Positions 42,352 to 52,439 of a stretch of 64,000 nt of DNA are shown in pieces. The position numbers and the translations under genes are program-made. The DNA is from Limnohabitans lacus. GTDB lineage: Bacteria; Pseudomonadota; Gammaproteobacteria; Burkholderiales; Burkholderiaceae_C. The notes beneath the pieces were generated by a model. That model made no database searches, was not told the DNA's origin, and saw only the letters and a program-made list of their open reading frames with translations. Location: the NCBI RefSeq assembly GCF_030053395.1, contig NZ_JASGBH010000012.1, forward strand, positions 1 to 64,000, written 5' to 3'. The first letter of the stretch is position 1. The number at the start of each line of letters is the position of its first letter.

Positions 42352-42528
42352 ATGGCCGCAAGCTTCAAGGGCAACAAAGTGCAATTGCCCAGCAAAACCT
42401 GCCAGCAATGCCAGCGGGCCATGACTTGGCGCAAGGCCTGGGCCAAGAACTGGGACGAGGTCAAATACTGCTCTGACGCCTGCCGCAGCGCCGCCAAGCG
42501 CCCAGCGGCGCTGCGGGCCAAGGCCTGA
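42352..42528 (+). CDS. DUF2256 zinc-ribbon protein
   Basis: 58 residues from ATG 42352. KTCQQCQRAMTWRKAWAKNWDEVKYCSDACR is the DUF2256 signature with two CxxC/CxxxC pairs. The family is habitually found next to photolyase/cryptochrome genes, which supports the photobiology reading of this cluster. Function unknown. Confidence 0.9.
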   Translation: MAASFKGNKVQLPSKTCQQCQRAMTWRKAWAKNWDEVKYCSDACRSAAKRPAALRAKA

Positions 42529-42546
42529 CCTGCTTGGCCATGAAAA

Positions 42547-42566
42547 AAGGGCGCCGAAGCGCCCTT
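42547..42566. terminator. Bidirectional terminator
   Basis: AAGGGCGC-CGAA-GCGCCCTT with A-run on the left and T-run on the right, between the convergent DUF2256 and actP genes. Confidence 0.85.
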
Positions 42567-42592
42567 GGTTTTTTTCAGCGTGGGCTGAAAAA

Positions 42593-44320
42593 TCAGTGGT
42601 CCGATGCGGCGGCAGCGCCGTAGCCGGTTTCGGAGCGCACTTGTTGGGCCGGGAAGGCTGCGCGTTCTTTTTTGGCTTGCTCGCTCTTGTCGAGGACCGA
42701 GAACAGCCAGATGCCCACAAAGCCAATGGTCATCGAGAACAAGGCTGGCGAGCTGTACTGGAACCAGGCCGAGCCCTTGGGGTTGCCCAAGGTCACTTCC
42801 CACACCGCAGGCGACACCACGGTCAGGCCCACGGAAGAGATCAAGCCCAAGAAGCCGCCCACGACCGCGCCGCGTGTGGTGCAGTCTTTCCACAGCACCG
42901 ACAAGAACAGCACCGGGAAGTTGGCCGAAGCCGCGATCGCAAAAGCCAGCGACACCATGAAGGCGATGTTCTGCTTTTCAAACGCGATGCCCAGACCCAC
43001 TGCAATCACACCCAAAGCCAAGGTGGTGATGCGCGAGACACGCAACTCAGACGCGCTGTCGGCATTGCCTTTCTTGAACACGGTCGAGTACAGGTCGTGC
43101 GAGACGGCCGATGCCCCCGACAGCGTCAGGCCCGCCACCACCGCCAAAATGGTGGCAAACGCCACGGCCGAGATGAAGCCGTAGAACACATCGCCACCCA
43201 CCGTCTTGGCCACCAGCACGGCTGCCATGTTGGCGGTGCCCGCGCCGCCTTTGATCACGCCCTTGGCGGTGTCGGCCAACTCGGGGTTGGTCAGCACCAG
43301 GGTGATCGCGCCGAAGCCGATGATGAAGATCAAGATGAAGAAGTAGCCCACCCAAGTGGTCGCCCAGAACACCGACTTGCGGGCTTCCTTGGCATCAGGC
43401 ACCGTGAAAAAGCGCATCAGCACGTGGGGCAAACCGGCGGTACCGAACATCAGCGCCATGCCAAACGAAATGGCCGAGATTGGGTCCTTGATGAAACCAC
43501 CGGGGCCCATGATCGAAAGACCAGCTTTGGCCGCTTCTTCGGGGGTCTTGCCACCGGCTTCAGCGATGGCAGATTTAACAGCCACGCCTTTGGCAAACAG
43601 CGCTTCAGGGCTGAAGCCAAACTGCGCCAACACCATGATGGCCATGAAGGTGCCGCCGCACAGCAGCAAGCAAGCCTTGATGATCTGCACCCAGGTGGTG
43701 GCGGTCATGCCGCCAAACAGCACGTACACCATCATCAGCGCACCGACGATGACCACTGCCATCCAGTACTCCAGGCCAAACAGCAGCTTGATGAGTTGAC
43801 CAGCACCGACCATTTGGGCGATCAGGTAGAACGCGACCACGACCAAAGTGCCCGAAGCGGCAAACGCGCGGATGGGCGCTTGCTTGAAGCGGTAACCGGC
43901 CACGTCGGCAAAGGTGAACTTGCCCAGGTTGCGCAGGCGCTCGGCCAGCAAGAAGGTGATCACAGGCCAACCGACCAAAAAGCCGATGGAGTAGATCAGG
44001 CCGTCATAGCCCGAAGCCATCACCGCTGCCGAAATGCCCAGGAAAGACGCGGCCGACATGTAGTCGCCCGCAATCGCCAAGCCGTTTTGGAAACCGGTGA
44101 TGCCGCCACCGGCGGTGTAAAAGTCTGCAGCTGATTTGGTTTTGGCCGCTGCCCATTTGGTGATCCACAGCGTGCCGACCACAAAGGTGCCGAACATCAC
44201 AATGGCGGTCCAGTTGGTGGACTGTTTGGCCGCGTCGCCAATGTCCGCGCCCGCAGCCAGAGCGGCATTGCCCGCGATCAGGGCCAAAGCGCCCAGGAAA
44301 AATTGCATCTCCTTGTTCAT
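42593..44320 (-). CDS. actP: Cation/acetate symporter
   Basis: 575 residues, sodium:solute symporter family with about 13 spans. The block [32 protein letters not shown] (~res 67-98) is the ActP signature; GFGAITLV and [11 protein letters not shown] follow. Imports acetate and other short carboxylates at the inner membrane. Start overlaps the end of the DUF485 gene by 4 bases, the normal yjcH-actP arrangement. Confidence 0.95.
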   Translation of the reverse strand: MNKEMQFFLGALALIAGNAALAAGADIGDAAKQSTNWTAIVMFGTFVVGTLWITKWAAAKTKSAADFYTAGGGITGFQNGLAIAGDYMSAASFLGISAAVMASGYDGLIYSIGFLVGWPVITFLLAERLRNLGKFTFADVAGYRFKQAPIRAFAASGTLVVVAFYLIAQMVGAGQLIKLLFGLEYWMAVVIVGALMMVYVLFGGMTATTWVQIIKACLLLCGGTFMAIMVLAQFGFSPEALFAKGVAVKSAIAEAGGKTPEEAAKAGLSIMGPGGFIKDPISAISFGMALMFGTAGLPHVLMRFFTVPDAKEARKSVFWATTWVGYFFILIFIIGFGAITLVLTNPELADTAKGVIKGGAGTANMAAVLVAKTVGGDVFYGFISAVAFATILAVVAGLTLSGASAVSHDLYSTVFKKGNADSASELRVSRITTLALGVIAVGLGIAFEKQNIAFMVSLAFAIAASANFPVLFLSVLWKDCTTRGAVVGGFLGLISSVGLTVVSPAVWEVTLGNPKGSAWFQYSSPALFSMTIGFVGIWLFSVLDKSEQAKKERAAFPAQQVRSETGYGAAAASDH

Positions 44321-44625
44321 TTGGTGGCGTCCTTCAAAATGGCTTGCGTCAGCGCGTCATAGCGCTTGTTGGCGCGGTTGACATAGATGCCGGTGATCAC
44401 GATGGTGAACACAATCACGCCCATGCCGAGCGGAATGCCAATCGTGGTCACGCCAGTGCCCAAGGGCTGTGCGAGAAAAGGTTTGTTGAAGGCGATCAGT
44501 GCGATGAAGCCGTAGTACACGACCAGGGTCAACACAGTCAGGAGCCAGCCAAAAGTATTGCGCTGCTTGCGCAGCTGTGCGTACTTTGGGTGACTTTGGA
44601 TCTTGGCGATCACGGGGTCAATCAT
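44317..44625 (-). CDS. yjcH: DUF485 membrane protein (YjcH-like)
   Basis: 102 residues from ATG 44625 (an in-frame ATG at 44649 is less likely). Two hydrophobic spans, [19 protein letters not shown] and [17 protein letters not shown], with the conserved NKRYDAL tail. Small partner of ActP, overlapping its start by 4 bases. Confidence 0.92.
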   Translation of the reverse strand: MIDPVIAKIQSHPKYAQLRKQRNTFGWLLTVLTLVVYYGFIALIAFNKPFLAQPLGTGVTTIGIPLGMGVIVFTIVITGIYVNRANKRYDALTQAILKDATK

Positions 44626-44773
44626 TGTTATGTCCTGCTTAAAAAACAAAAAAGGCAGACACCCAAGTCACCCGATTTTTCAATCTGAGTGATTTGTATG
44701 TCTGCCTGCTGGCTAATGTCGCAGAGGGGACTGACCTTCGGCTTACTCCAAGGGTTTTTGCTCTTGATTTACG

Positions 44774-45787
44774 TCAAGAAATTTGTCGAAAAGCATCGGG
44801 TGCATGGCCCGTCCAGCCCTTGAAGGCCCGCATGAAACTCTTTTCGTTGTGAAACCCCACCTCGGCGGCGATCTGTTTGAGGGGTTTGGACGTGCGCAGC
44901 AGCAACTCACGGGCGCGTTGCTGGCGCACGCTGTCTTTGAGGGCTTGCAAGTTGGCGCCTTCTTCTTTGAGCTGCCGGTGCAGCGTGCGGGGCGACAGGT
45001 TGAGCCAAGCGGCCAGGTCGTCGGCGTTTCGACTGTGCTGGGGGTGTTCGGCCAGGGTCTGACGCACTTTTTCGACCAGCAAGCGGTCGCGCCGGTAGGG
45101 GCGCACGGTCAGCAGCAGGGCGCGTTGCAGCATGCGCTGCAGCGCGGCTTCGTCACGGCGCAGGGGCAGCTGCAGGTAACCCGCGTCAAAGCTCAGGCGG
45201 CTGTGCGGCGCATGAAAGTGGCTGGGCCCGTCAAACAACACTTGGTAACTCTCCACATGCGGCGGCGGGGCAAAGTGCAAGTGGGTGGCGGCCAGCGGAA
45301 TGCGCGAGTCGGTCAACCAGCAGGCCACGCCCAGCGCATTGCGCAAGACCGACACGGTGCAAAACTCGCGCAGCCCTTTCAGGTCGTGCTGTTCATGCAG
45401 CTCGATGTGCGCCAAACCTTCGGACTGCGTGAGCACCAAGGCAATGTCGTCCGTCAGCAGGTTGTGGTGGCGGCACCAACGCGAGAGCGCCACGCCCAAG
45501 GTGGGCGCGGTCAGCGATGCGCGCACCAACATGCCGTAACTGCCCCAAGGCAGCCGGCGGCGAAACCAGCCCAGCGCTTCGTCGTCCAGCTCGCGCATGG
45601 CGGCCTCGCTCATCCACTCCATCTGCAACGCCGTCACGCGGGCATCGCTTTGCTGCAAAGTTTTTGGCGCAATTTGTGCCTTTTTCAAGGCTCCAGAGGG
45701 GTCCATGCCGCGCAAGTCGTAGGCTTGCACCATGGCCTTGATGAAGGCGATGGGGGTCTCTGCGCGCGAGGAGAGGGTGGTGGCCAT
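44774..45787 (-). CDS. AraC-family transcriptional regulator
   Basis: 337 residues. N-terminal ~200 residues are the arabinose-binding-like domain of the PF12625 type ([19 protein letters not shown]). The C-terminal double HTH is [24 protein letters not shown] and [27 protein letters not shown]. Divergent from liuB with ~100 bases between, so it may regulate the carboxylase cluster; no LiuR palindrome is seen there. Confidence 0.9.
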   Translation of the reverse strand: MATTLSSRAETPIAFIKAMVQAYDLRGMDPSGALKKAQIAPKTLQQSDARVTALQMEWMSEAAMRELDDEALGWFRRRLPWGSYGMLVRASLTAPTLGVALSRWCRHHNLLTDDIALVLTQSEGLAHIELHEQHDLKGLREFCTVSVLRNALGVACWLTDSRIPLAATHLHFAPPPHVESYQVLFDGPSHFHAPHSRLSFDAGYLQLPLRRDEAALQRMLQRALLLTVRPYRRDRLLVEKVRQTLAEHPQHSRNADDLAAWLNLSPRTLHRQLKEEGANLQALKDSVRQQRARELLLRTSKPLKQIAAEVGFHNEKSFMRAFKGWTGHAPDAFRQIS

Positions 45788-45885
45788 ATGGTGCGTATTT
45801 TGGCAGGATTTGCAACCTGCTTGGCATCCGCCAGCGCAGGCGGCCCCTTATGCTGGCGGCTACAAGCGAATCCACTGGAAACACC

Positions 45886-47493
45886 ATGACCGTTTTGCAA
45901 ACCCAACTCAATGCCCGATCGGCCGAATTCGTGGCCAACGCCGCCGCCATGCAGGCCGTGGTCGATGACCTGCGTGCCCACCTGGAGCGCGTGGCCCAAG
46001 GCGGCGGCGAAGCCGCCCGCGCCAAGCACACCGCCCGAGGCAAGCTGCTGCCGCGAGACCGTGTGCAAATGCTGCTCGACCCCGGCACACCATTCCTCGA
46101 AGTCGCGCCACTGGCTGCGCTGGGCATGTACAACAACGATGCGCCCAGCTCGGGCGTGATCGTGGGCATCGGCCGCGTGGCTGGTGTGGACTGCATGATC
46201 GTCTGCAACGACGCCACAGTGAAGGGCGGCACCTACTACCCCATGACCGTCAAAAAGCATTTGCGCGCGCAAGAGATCGCGCAGCAAAACCGCTTGCCTT
46301 GCATTTACTTAGTTGACTCGGGCGGTGCCAACCTGCCCAACCAGGACGAGGTCTTCCCCGACCGCGACCACTTTGGCCGCATCTTCTTCAACCAAGCCAA
46401 TATGAGCGCCCAAGGCATCGCGCAGATCGCCGTGGTCATGGGCTCGTGCACAGCCGGTGGCGCCTATGTGCCCGCCATGAGCGACGAGACCATCATCGTC
46501 AAGAACCAGGGCACCATCTTTTTGGGCGGCCCACCGCTGGTCAAAGCCGCCACCGGCGAGGTGGTCAGTGCCGAAGATTTGGGCGGCGGCGACGTGCACA
46601 CCCGCCTGTCGGGCGTGGCCGACCATTTGGCTCAAAACGATGTGCATGCCTTGTCTTTGGCGCGTCAGGCGGTCAAAAACCTGAACGCCCAAAAGGCGCC
46701 CAACATCGCCACACACGCGCCCGTGCCGCCCAAATACGAGGCCAAAGAGCTCTACGGTGTGATCCCGACCGACACCCGCAAGCCTTTTGATGTGCGCGAG
46801 ATCATCGCCCGCATCGTGGATGGCTCGGAGTTTGATGAATTCAAATCGCGCTTTGGCACCACCTTGGTCTGCGGCTTTGCCCGCATCGAAGGCATGCCGG
46901 TGGGCATCATCGCCAACAACGGCATCTTGTTCAGCGAGTCGGCCTTGAAGGGCGCGCACTTCATCGAGCTGTGCTGCCAGCGCAAGATCCCGCTGGTCTT
47001 TTTGCAAAACATCACCGGCTTCATGGTCGGGCGCAAATACGAAAACGAAGGCATCGCCCGCAACGGCGCCAAGATGGTCACCGCCGTGGCCACCGCCGCT
47101 GTGCCCAAGTTCACCATCATCATTGGCGGCAGCTTTGGCGCGGGCAACTACGGCATGTGCGGCCGCGCCTACAGCCCCCGCTTTTTGTGGATGTGGCCCA
47201 ACGCCCGCATCTCCGTCATGGGCGGCGAGCAGGCCGCCAGCGTCTTGGCCACCGTCAAGCGTGACGGCATCGAAGCCAAAGGCGGCCAGTGGAGCGCCGA
47301 CGAAGAAGCCGCCTTCAAGGCCCCCATCAAAGAACAGTATGAGGTGCAGGGCCACCCCTACTACGCCACCGCCCGCCTGTGGGACGACGGCGTGATCGAC
47401 CCCGCCGACACCCGCCGCGTGCTGGCGCTGGGCTTGAGTGCATCACTGAATGCACCGATCCCTGAGACGAAGTTCGGCCTGTTCCGCATGTAA
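45886..47493 (+). CDS. liuB: 3-Methylcrotonyl-CoA carboxylase beta subunit
   Basis: 535 residues from ATG 45886. Carboxyltransferase subunit: [54 protein letters not shown] and [25 protein letters not shown] (acyl-CoA and carboxybiotin pockets) are the MCC-beta forms. Carboxylates 3-methylcrotonyl-CoA to 3-methylglutaconyl-CoA with the alpha subunit at 48386. Heads the liuB-liuC-liuD row. Confidence 0.96.
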   Translation: MTVLQTQLNARSAEFVANAAAMQAVVDDLRAHLERVAQGGGEAARAKHTARGKLLPRDRVQMLLDPGTPFLEVAPLAALGMYNNDAPSSGVIVGIGRVAGVDCMIVCNDATVKGGTYYPMTVKKHLRAQEIAQQNRLPCIYLVDSGGANLPNQDEVFPDRDHFGRIFFNQANMSAQGIAQIAVVMGSCTAGGAYVPAMSDETIIVKNQGTIFLGGPPLVKAATGEVVSAEDLGGGDVHTRLSGVADHLAQNDVHALSLARQAVKNLNAQKAPNIATHAPVPPKYEAKELYGVIPTDTRKPFDVREIIARIVDGSEFDEFKSRFGTTLVCGFARIEGMPVGIIANNGILFSESALKGAHFIELCCQRKIPLVFLQNITGFMVGRKYENEGIARNGAKMVTAVATAAVPKFTIIIGGSFGAGNYGMCGRAYSPRFLWMWPNARISVMGGEQAASVLATVKRDGIEAKGGQWSADEEAAFKAPIKEQYEVQGHPYYATARLWDDGVIDPADTRRVLALGLSASLNAPIPETKFGLFRM

Positions 47494-47503
47494 GGAGTTC
47501 ACC

Positions 47504-48286
47504 ATGTACCAAACCCTCGAAATCGAACGCAGCAACCGCGTCGCCACCGTGTGGATGAACCGCCCCGATGTGCACAACGCCTTTGACGAAACCCTGATCG
47601 CTGAGCTGACCGCTGCTTGCGAAGCGCTGGACCAAGATGCCAGCGTGCGTGTGGTCGTGTTGGCCGGGCGCGGCAAGAGCTTTTCGGCCGGTGCTGATCT
47701 GAACTGGATGAAACGCGCCGCACAAAACGGCGTGGAAGACAACTTGCGTGACGCCCGCGCACTGGCCCGCATGCTGCGCGTGTTGGCCGAAATGAAAAAG
47801 CCCACCATTGCCCGCGTGCAAGGCGCTGCGCTGGGCGGCGGCACGGGCCTCACCGCCGCGTGTGACATCGCCGTGGCGTCGACCAAGGCGGTGTTTGCCA
47901 CGTCCGAGGTCAAGTTCGGCATCATCCCCGCCGCCATCAGCCCTTATGTGGTGCGGGCCATCGGTGCGCGCCAAAGCTACCGTTACTTCCAATCGGCCGA
48001 GCGCATCGATGCTGTGCGAGCGCGTGAGCTGGGCCTGGTGCACGAAGCGGTCGAGCCCGAGCAGCTGGACGCCAAGGTCCAAGAGATTGTGGACGCACTG
48101 ATCCAGGGCGGGCCGCTATCGCAAGCTGCCGCCAAAGACCTGATCCGCGCCGTGGACAACCAACCGATCAACGACGCCGTGGTGGAAGACACCGCACAGC
48201 GCATCGCCGGTTTGCGTGCCACCCCTGAAGCGCAAGACGGCCTCTCGGCCTTTCTGGACAAGCGTCAGCCCGGTTGGCTGGCTTGA
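47504..48286 (+). CDS. liuC: Methylglutaconyl-CoA hydratase (enoyl-CoA hydratase family)
   Basis: 260 residues from ATG 47504 with AAGGAG 7 bases upstream. Crotonase fold: oxyanion-hole blocks GRGKSFSAGADLNWMKR (~res 60-76) and GAALGGGTGLTAACDIAVAS (~res 107-126). Hydrates 3-methylglutaconyl-CoA to HMG-CoA. Position between the two carboxylase genes identifies it as LiuC. Confidence 0.92.
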   Translation: MYQTLEIERSNRVATVWMNRPDVHNAFDETLIAELTAACEALDQDASVRVVVLAGRGKSFSAGADLNWMKRAAQNGVEDNLRDARALARMLRVLAEMKKPTIARVQGAALGGGTGLTAACDIAVASTKAVFATSEVKFGIIPAAISPYVVRAIGARQSYRYFQSAERIDAVRARELGLVHEAVEPEQLDAKVQEIVDALIQGGPLSQAAAKDLIRAVDNQPINDAVVEDTAQRIAGLRATPEAQDGLSAFLDKRQPGWLA

Positions 48287-48298
48287 CCCAGTTTCTCT

Positions 48299-48365
48299 AT
48301 GTGGGAGCTTGCCTTGCAAGCGATCTGCATCTGGCGCCCATCGCGAGCAGGGCTCGCTCCTACAG
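48299..48365. repeat. REP-like hairpin B
   Basis: Imperfect arms ATGTGGGAGCTTGCCTTGCA(AGCGATC) and (GCGCCCATCGC)GAGCAGGGCTCGCTCCTACA between liuC and liuD; same family as hairpin A. Confidence 0.8.
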
Positions 48366-48385
48366 AACACTGAATGAGGTTTTCG

Positions 48386-50470
48386 ATGTTTAAAAAAATC
48401 TTGATCGCCAACCGTGGCGAAATCGCTTGCCGCGTCGCGGCCACTGCCCGCCGCATGGGCATCCAAACCGTGGCGGTGTATTCCGACGCTGACGCCAGCG
48501 CCAAGCATGTGCAAGCCTGCGACGAAGCGGTGCATGTGGGCGGCTCAGCCCCCAAAGACAGCTACCTGCGTTGGGAGCGTATTTTGCAAGCCGCCAAGGA
48601 CACCGGCGCAGAGGCGGTGCACCCCGGTTACGGCTTTTTGAGCGAGAACGAAGACTTTGCCAAAGCCTGTGCTGCGGCCGGTTTGGTGTTCATCGGTCCA
48701 CCTGCCTCGGCCATTTTGGCGATGGGCCTCAAGGCAGAGTCCAAGCGATTGATGGAGTCGGCCGGTGTGCCGCTGGTGCCCGGCTACCACGGGGCTGATC
48801 AAGACCCCGCGCTGCTGCAGCGCGAGGCCGACCGCATCGGCTACCCCGCCCTCATCAAAGCCAGCGCCGGTGGCGGTGGCAAGGGCATGCGCGTGGTTGA
48901 GAAGTCTGAAGACTTCGCCGCAGCGCTCGCGAGTTGCAAGCGCGAAGCCATCAACAGCTTTGGCAGCGATGCGGTGCTGATCGAAAAGTACGTGCAGCGC
49001 CCACGCCACATCGAGATCCAGGTGTTTGGCGACACGCAGGGCAACTGTGTGTATTTGTTCGAGCGCGACTGCTCGGTGCAGCGCCGTCACCAAAAGGTGC
49101 TCGAAGAAGCCCCGGCCCCCGGCATGACCGAAGCCCTGCGTGCGCAGATGGGCGCAGCCGCTGTGGCCGCAGCCAAAGCCGTGAACTACGTGGGCGCGGG
49201 CACGGTGGAATTCATCGTCGAGCAGGTCGGCGCTTACGGACTGGCCGGAGCCGATGAAGGTTTCACCGCCGGGCCGCCCCAAGGCGAAACAGCCCCCTCG
49301 GGGGGCAGCGAACCACACGCAGAGGGGAGCGTGGGGGCACGATTTTTCTTCATGGAAATGAACACCCGCTTGCAGGTGGAGCACCCGGTGACCGAAGCGA
49401 TCACGGGCCTCGATTTGGTGGAGTGGCAACTGCGCGTGGCCAGTGGCGAGCCGCTGCCGCTGCAGCAAAGCGAGATCCGCATGACGGGCCACGCCATCGA
49501 AGCGCGCATCTGCGCCGAGAACCCCGACAACAACTTCTTGCCCGCGACCGGCTCCTTGCAGGTCTACCGCAAGCCACAAGCGGCCAGCTTTGAACGGAGC
49601 ACGATCCGCATCGACGACGGCGTCCGTGAAGGCGACACCATCAGCCCGTTTTACGACTCCATGGTGGCCAAGCTCATCGTGCATGGCGACACGCGTGAGC
49701 AGGCCTTGGCACGACTGGACACCGCATTGGCGCAGACCCAGATCGTGGGCCTGAACACCAATGTGCAGTTTCTGCGCCATGTGGTGCGATGCCACGCTTT
49801 TGCCACGGCCCAACTCGATACCGCACTCATCCAGCGCGAGAGCGCCGTGCTGTTCAAGCAAGACCACGTGGGCCTGCAAGCCGCTGCAGCGGCGGTGATC
49901 GCCGATGCTTTGCAGGCCGAAGCCGCCGCCCAAGGCGCAGACCCCTTCAGCCGCCGTGACGGCTGGCAGTCGCACGGCACCACGCGCCGGCGCTTCGAGC
50001 TCGAATACGACGGCCAGCCCGTGCGTTCGGTGCTGACTTACGGCCCGCAGCTGCGCTTGCAAGTGGGCGAGGGCGCTGAATCCGTTTTGGAGTTCACGCC
50101 CCAGGGCGATGGCCTGTGGGTGCAGTTCAACGGCCAGCGCATCCACAGCACGGTGCACGCGCAAGGTGAGGTGCGCCATGTGTTCGCCCCGCAAGGCGCA
50201 AGCCGCATCCATCTGCTCGACCCGCTGGCCCATGCCGGTGAGGCCGCGCAAGAAGGCGGCCGCCTGACAGCGCCCATGCCCGGCAAGGTGGTGTCGTTCG
50301 CCGTCAAGGCGGGCGACAAGGTCAAAGCCGGTCAAGCCTTGGCGGTGATGGAGGCCATGAAGATGGAGCACACCATCAGCGCCCCGAAAGATGGCACCGT
50401 GGCCGAGTTGCTCTACGCCCCAGGCGACCAAGTGACCGAAGGCGCCGAACTGCTCAAACTGGCCGCGTGA
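48386..50470 (+). CDS. liuD: 3-Methylcrotonyl-CoA carboxylase alpha subunit (biotin carboxylase and carrier)
   Basis: 694 residues from ATG 48386, which follows TGAGG; the ATG at 48374 is less likely. Biotin-carboxylase part: KILIANRGEIACRV, ATP-grasp loop ASAGGGGKGMRVV (~res 155-167), RHQKVLEEAPAPG, MEMNTRLQVEHPVTEAITG. C-terminal biotinyl domain with AVMEAMKMEHT. About 35 residues (~280-315; AGADEGFTAGPPQGETAPSG...) are inserted between VEFIVEQ and FFFMEMNTR and are encoded by a GC-rich hairpin repeat (49270-49341) in frame. The protein is correspondingly longer than usual. Works with LiuB. Confidence 0.95.
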   Translation: MFKKILIANRGEIACRVAATARRMGIQTVAVYSDADASAKHVQACDEAVHVGGSAPKDSYLRWERILQAAKDTGAEAVHPGYGFLSENEDFAKACAAAGLVFIGPPASAILAMGLKAESKRLMESAGVPLVPGYHGADQDPALLQREADRIGYPALIKASAGGGGKGMRVVEKSEDFAAALASCKREAINSFGSDAVLIEKYVQRPRHIEIQVFGDTQGNCVYLFERDCSVQRRHQKVLEEAPAPGMTEALRAQMGAAAVAAAKAVNYVGAGTVEFIVEQVGAYGLAGADEGFTAGPPQGETAPSGGSEPHAEGSVGARFFFMEMNTRLQVEHPVTEAITGLDLVEWQLRVASGEPLPLQQSEIRMTGHAIEARICAENPDNNFLPATGSLQVYRKPQAASFERSTIRIDDGVREGDTISPFYDSMVAKLIVHGDTREQALARLDTALAQTQIVGLNTNVQFLRHVVRCHAFATAQLDTALIQRESAVLFKQDHVGLQAAAAAVIADALQAEAAAQGADPFSRRDGWQSHGTTRRRFELEYDGQPVRSVLTYGPQLRLQVGEGAESVLEFTPQGDGLWVQFNGQRIHSTVHAQGEVRHVFAPQGASRIHLLDPLAHAGEAAQEGGRLTAPMPGKVVSFAVKAGDKVKAGQALAVMEAMKMEHTISAPKDGTVAELLYAPGDQVTEGAELLKLAA
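49270..49341. repeat. GC-rich repeat inserted in frame in liuD
   Basis: Core palindrome CCCCCTCGGGGGG at 49293-49305, flanked by CGCCCCAAGGCGAAACAG and CACACGCAGAGGGGAGCGTG. It resembles a repeat that I associate with Comamonadaceae intergenic regions. Here it codes for PPQGETAPSGGSEPHAEG. Confidence 0.7.
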
Positions 50471-50487
50471 GCTCCCACCTCGCCAAC

Positions 50488-50541
50488 TGATCGCCAGCAG
50501 GGCTGGCTCCCACGTGTAGGAGCTTGCCCTGCAAGCGATCA
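50488..50541. repeat. REP-like hairpin C (inverted order)
   Basis: TGATCGCCAGCAGGGCTGGC(TCCCAC) immediately followed by GTGTAGGAGCTTGCCCTGCA(AGCGATCA). The same arms as hairpin A but in the opposite order, between liuD and ghrA. Confidence 0.85.
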
Positions 50542-50597
50542 GTCGCCGGCCAACGCATGCGACATCCCGGTCATGGCCTTGCTGACAAAATCCACCC

Positions 50598-51518
50598 ATG
50601 AACATCACCATCTGTTTTGCCGGCCTGCCGCCTGAGTCCTGGGTTCAGGCTGTGCAACACGCTTTCCCCAGCGCAACGGTGTCGGCCTGGACGCCGGGCG
50701 CAGCGCCCGCCGACCATGCCATCGTTTGGGCGCCGTCCCAGCAGTTCATCGACGAGCAGACTGGCTTGCAAACCCTGTTCAACATCGGCGCGGGTGTGGA
50801 CGCCTTGCTCCAGCTCAAGCTGCCGCCAAGCCTCAAAGTGGTGCGCCTGGACGACGCGGGCATGTCGGTGCAGATGGCCGAATTCGTTTGTCACGCGGTC
50901 ATTCGCCACTTTCGCGAGTTCGACGGCTACGACGCCGACACCCAAGCGGGAAAATGGTCCTACCGCAAGCCGCGCAGCCGCGCTGACTTTGCGGTCGGCG
51001 TCATGGGCCTTGGCGTGTTGGGCGAGCGTGTGGCCAAAGCCCTGCAGCTGTTCGAGTTTCCCGTCAACGGCTACAGCCGCAGCGCCAAAGACCTGCCCGG
51101 CATCCGCTGCTTCAGCGGGGCGCAGGGCTTGTCCGAATTCCTGGCCTCCACGCGGGTGCTGGTCAACCTGATGCCCCTCACGCCCGAGACCGAAAATATC
51201 CTGAACCAGACCACCTTGTCGCAGTTGCAAAAAGGCGGCTATGTCATCAACGTGGCACGCGGCAAACATTTGGTCGAAGAGGACCTGATCCATCTGATTG
51301 ACAGTGGCCACCTGGCTGGGGCCACCCTGGATGTGTTCCGCACCGAGCCCTTGCCGGCCGTTCACCCTTTTTGGCAACACCCAAAGATCACCGTCACCCC
51401 GCACACCTCTGCCCGCACGCTGCGCGAAGAAAGCATCGCGCAAATCGTCGGCAAAATCCAAGCCTTGCAGCGCGGGGAGCCGATCAACGGCGTGGTCGAT
51501 CCTCAGCGCGGTTATTGA
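50598..51518 (+). CDS. ghrA: Glyoxylate/hydroxypyruvate reductase A
   Basis: 306 residues, D-2-hydroxyacid dehydrogenase family. NAD(P) motif VGVMGLGVLGERVAKALQ (~res 133-150), catalytic Arg in INVARGKHLVEEDL, Glu in LDVFRTEPLP and His in ITVTPHTSA. The missing long N-terminal helix and the overall length fit GhrA. Reduces glyoxylate or hydroxypyruvate. Stands between the two liu groups and precedes liuE by 9 bases. Confidence 0.9.
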   Translation: MNITICFAGLPPESWVQAVQHAFPSATVSAWTPGAAPADHAIVWAPSQQFIDEQTGLQTLFNIGAGVDALLQLKLPPSLKVVRLDDAGMSVQMAEFVCHAVIRHFREFDGYDADTQAGKWSYRKPRSRADFAVGVMGLGVLGERVAKALQLFEFPVNGYSRSAKDLPGIRCFSGAQGLSEFLASTRVLVNLMPLTPETENILNQTTLSQLQKGGYVINVARGKHLVEEDLIHLIDSGHLAGATLDVFRTEPLPAVHPFWQHPKITVTPHTSARTLREESIAQIVGKIQALQRGEPINGVVDPQRGY

Positions 51519-51527
51519 AAGCACACC

Positions 51528-52436
51528 ATGACACTTCCTTCACGCGTTCAACTCATCGATGTCGGCCCCCGCGACGGCTTGCAAAACGAAAAGCAGCCCG
51601 TGCCCGCTGCGGTCAAGATCGAGCTGGTGCACCGCCTGCAAGCTGCAGGCCTGACCGAGATCGAAGTCACCAGTTTTGTGTCCCCCAAATGGGTGCCACA
51701 AATGGCCGACAACGCCGAGGTCATGAACGGCATCCAGCGCCAGGCAAGCGTGCGCTACTCGGTGCTCACGCCCAATGCGCAAGGCTTTGAAGCCGCCAGC
51801 AAAACACGGCCCGACGAGATCGTGGTGTTTGGCGCCGCCAGCGAAGCCTTCAGCCACAAAAACATCAACTGCTCGATCGCCGAAAGCATCGAGCGCTTTG
51901 CCCCCGTGGTGCAGGCCGCATTGGCGGCGGGTATCGCGGTGCGCGGTGCCATGAGCTGCACCGTGGCCTGCCCCTACGAGGGCGAGGTCGCCCCCGAGCG
52001 CGTGGCCTATCTGGCGGGCCTGATGAAGCAGATCGGCGTGCAGCGCGTGGACGTGGCCGACACCATCGGTGCAGGCACGCCGCTCAAGGTGCAAAAAGCC
52101 ATCGAGGCCACCTTGCCGTATTTCGATGTGGACCACATCTGCGGGCATTTTCATGACACCTATGGCCAAGCCTTGGCCAACACCCTGGCCGCGCTGCAAA
52201 TGGGCGTGTGGAACTTCCAGTCTTCCGTCGCAGGCCTTGGGGGCTGCCCTTACGCCAAAGGTGCCACGGGCAATGTGTCCACCGAAGACGTGGTCTACAT
52301 GCTGCACGGCATGGGCATCGAGACGGGCATCGATCTGGACAAGCTGGTCGACGCGGGCGCGTTCATCAGCGGTTTTCTGGGCCGCCAGCCCAACTCCAAC
52401 GTGGCCAAAGCCATCCTCAACAAACGCTTGGGCTGA
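51528..52436 (+). CDS. liuE: Hydroxymethylglutaryl-CoA lyase
   Basis: 302 residues, the normal size. DRE-TIM barrel: VQLIDVGPRDGLQNEKQ (catalytic Arg-Asp), DTIGAGTP, GHFHDTYGQALAN (metal-binding His pair) and the signature SVAGLGGCPYAKGATGNVSTED with catalytic Cys (~res 236). Splits HMG-CoA to acetyl-CoA and acetoacetate, the last step of leucine breakdown; the thiolase at 28845 can use the product. Confidence 0.96.
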   Translation: MTLPSRVQLIDVGPRDGLQNEKQPVPAAVKIELVHRLQAAGLTEIEVTSFVSPKWVPQMADNAEVMNGIQRQASVRYSVLTPNAQGFEAASKTRPDEIVVFGAASEAFSHKNINCSIAESIERFAPVVQAALAAGIAVRGAMSCTVACPYEGEVAPERVAYLAGLMKQIGVQRVDVADTIGAGTPLKVQKAIEATLPYFDVDHICGHFHDTYGQALANTLAALQMGVWNFQSSVAGLGGCPYAKGATGNVSTEDVVYMLHGMGIETGIDLDKLVDAGAFISGFLGRQPNSNVAKAILNKRLG

Positions 52437-52439
52437 ACC

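Noticed and set aside
48545-50611. 688-codon minus-strand open frame opposite liuD
   Set aside because: Antisense shadow; the plus strand has all biotin carboxylase motifs.
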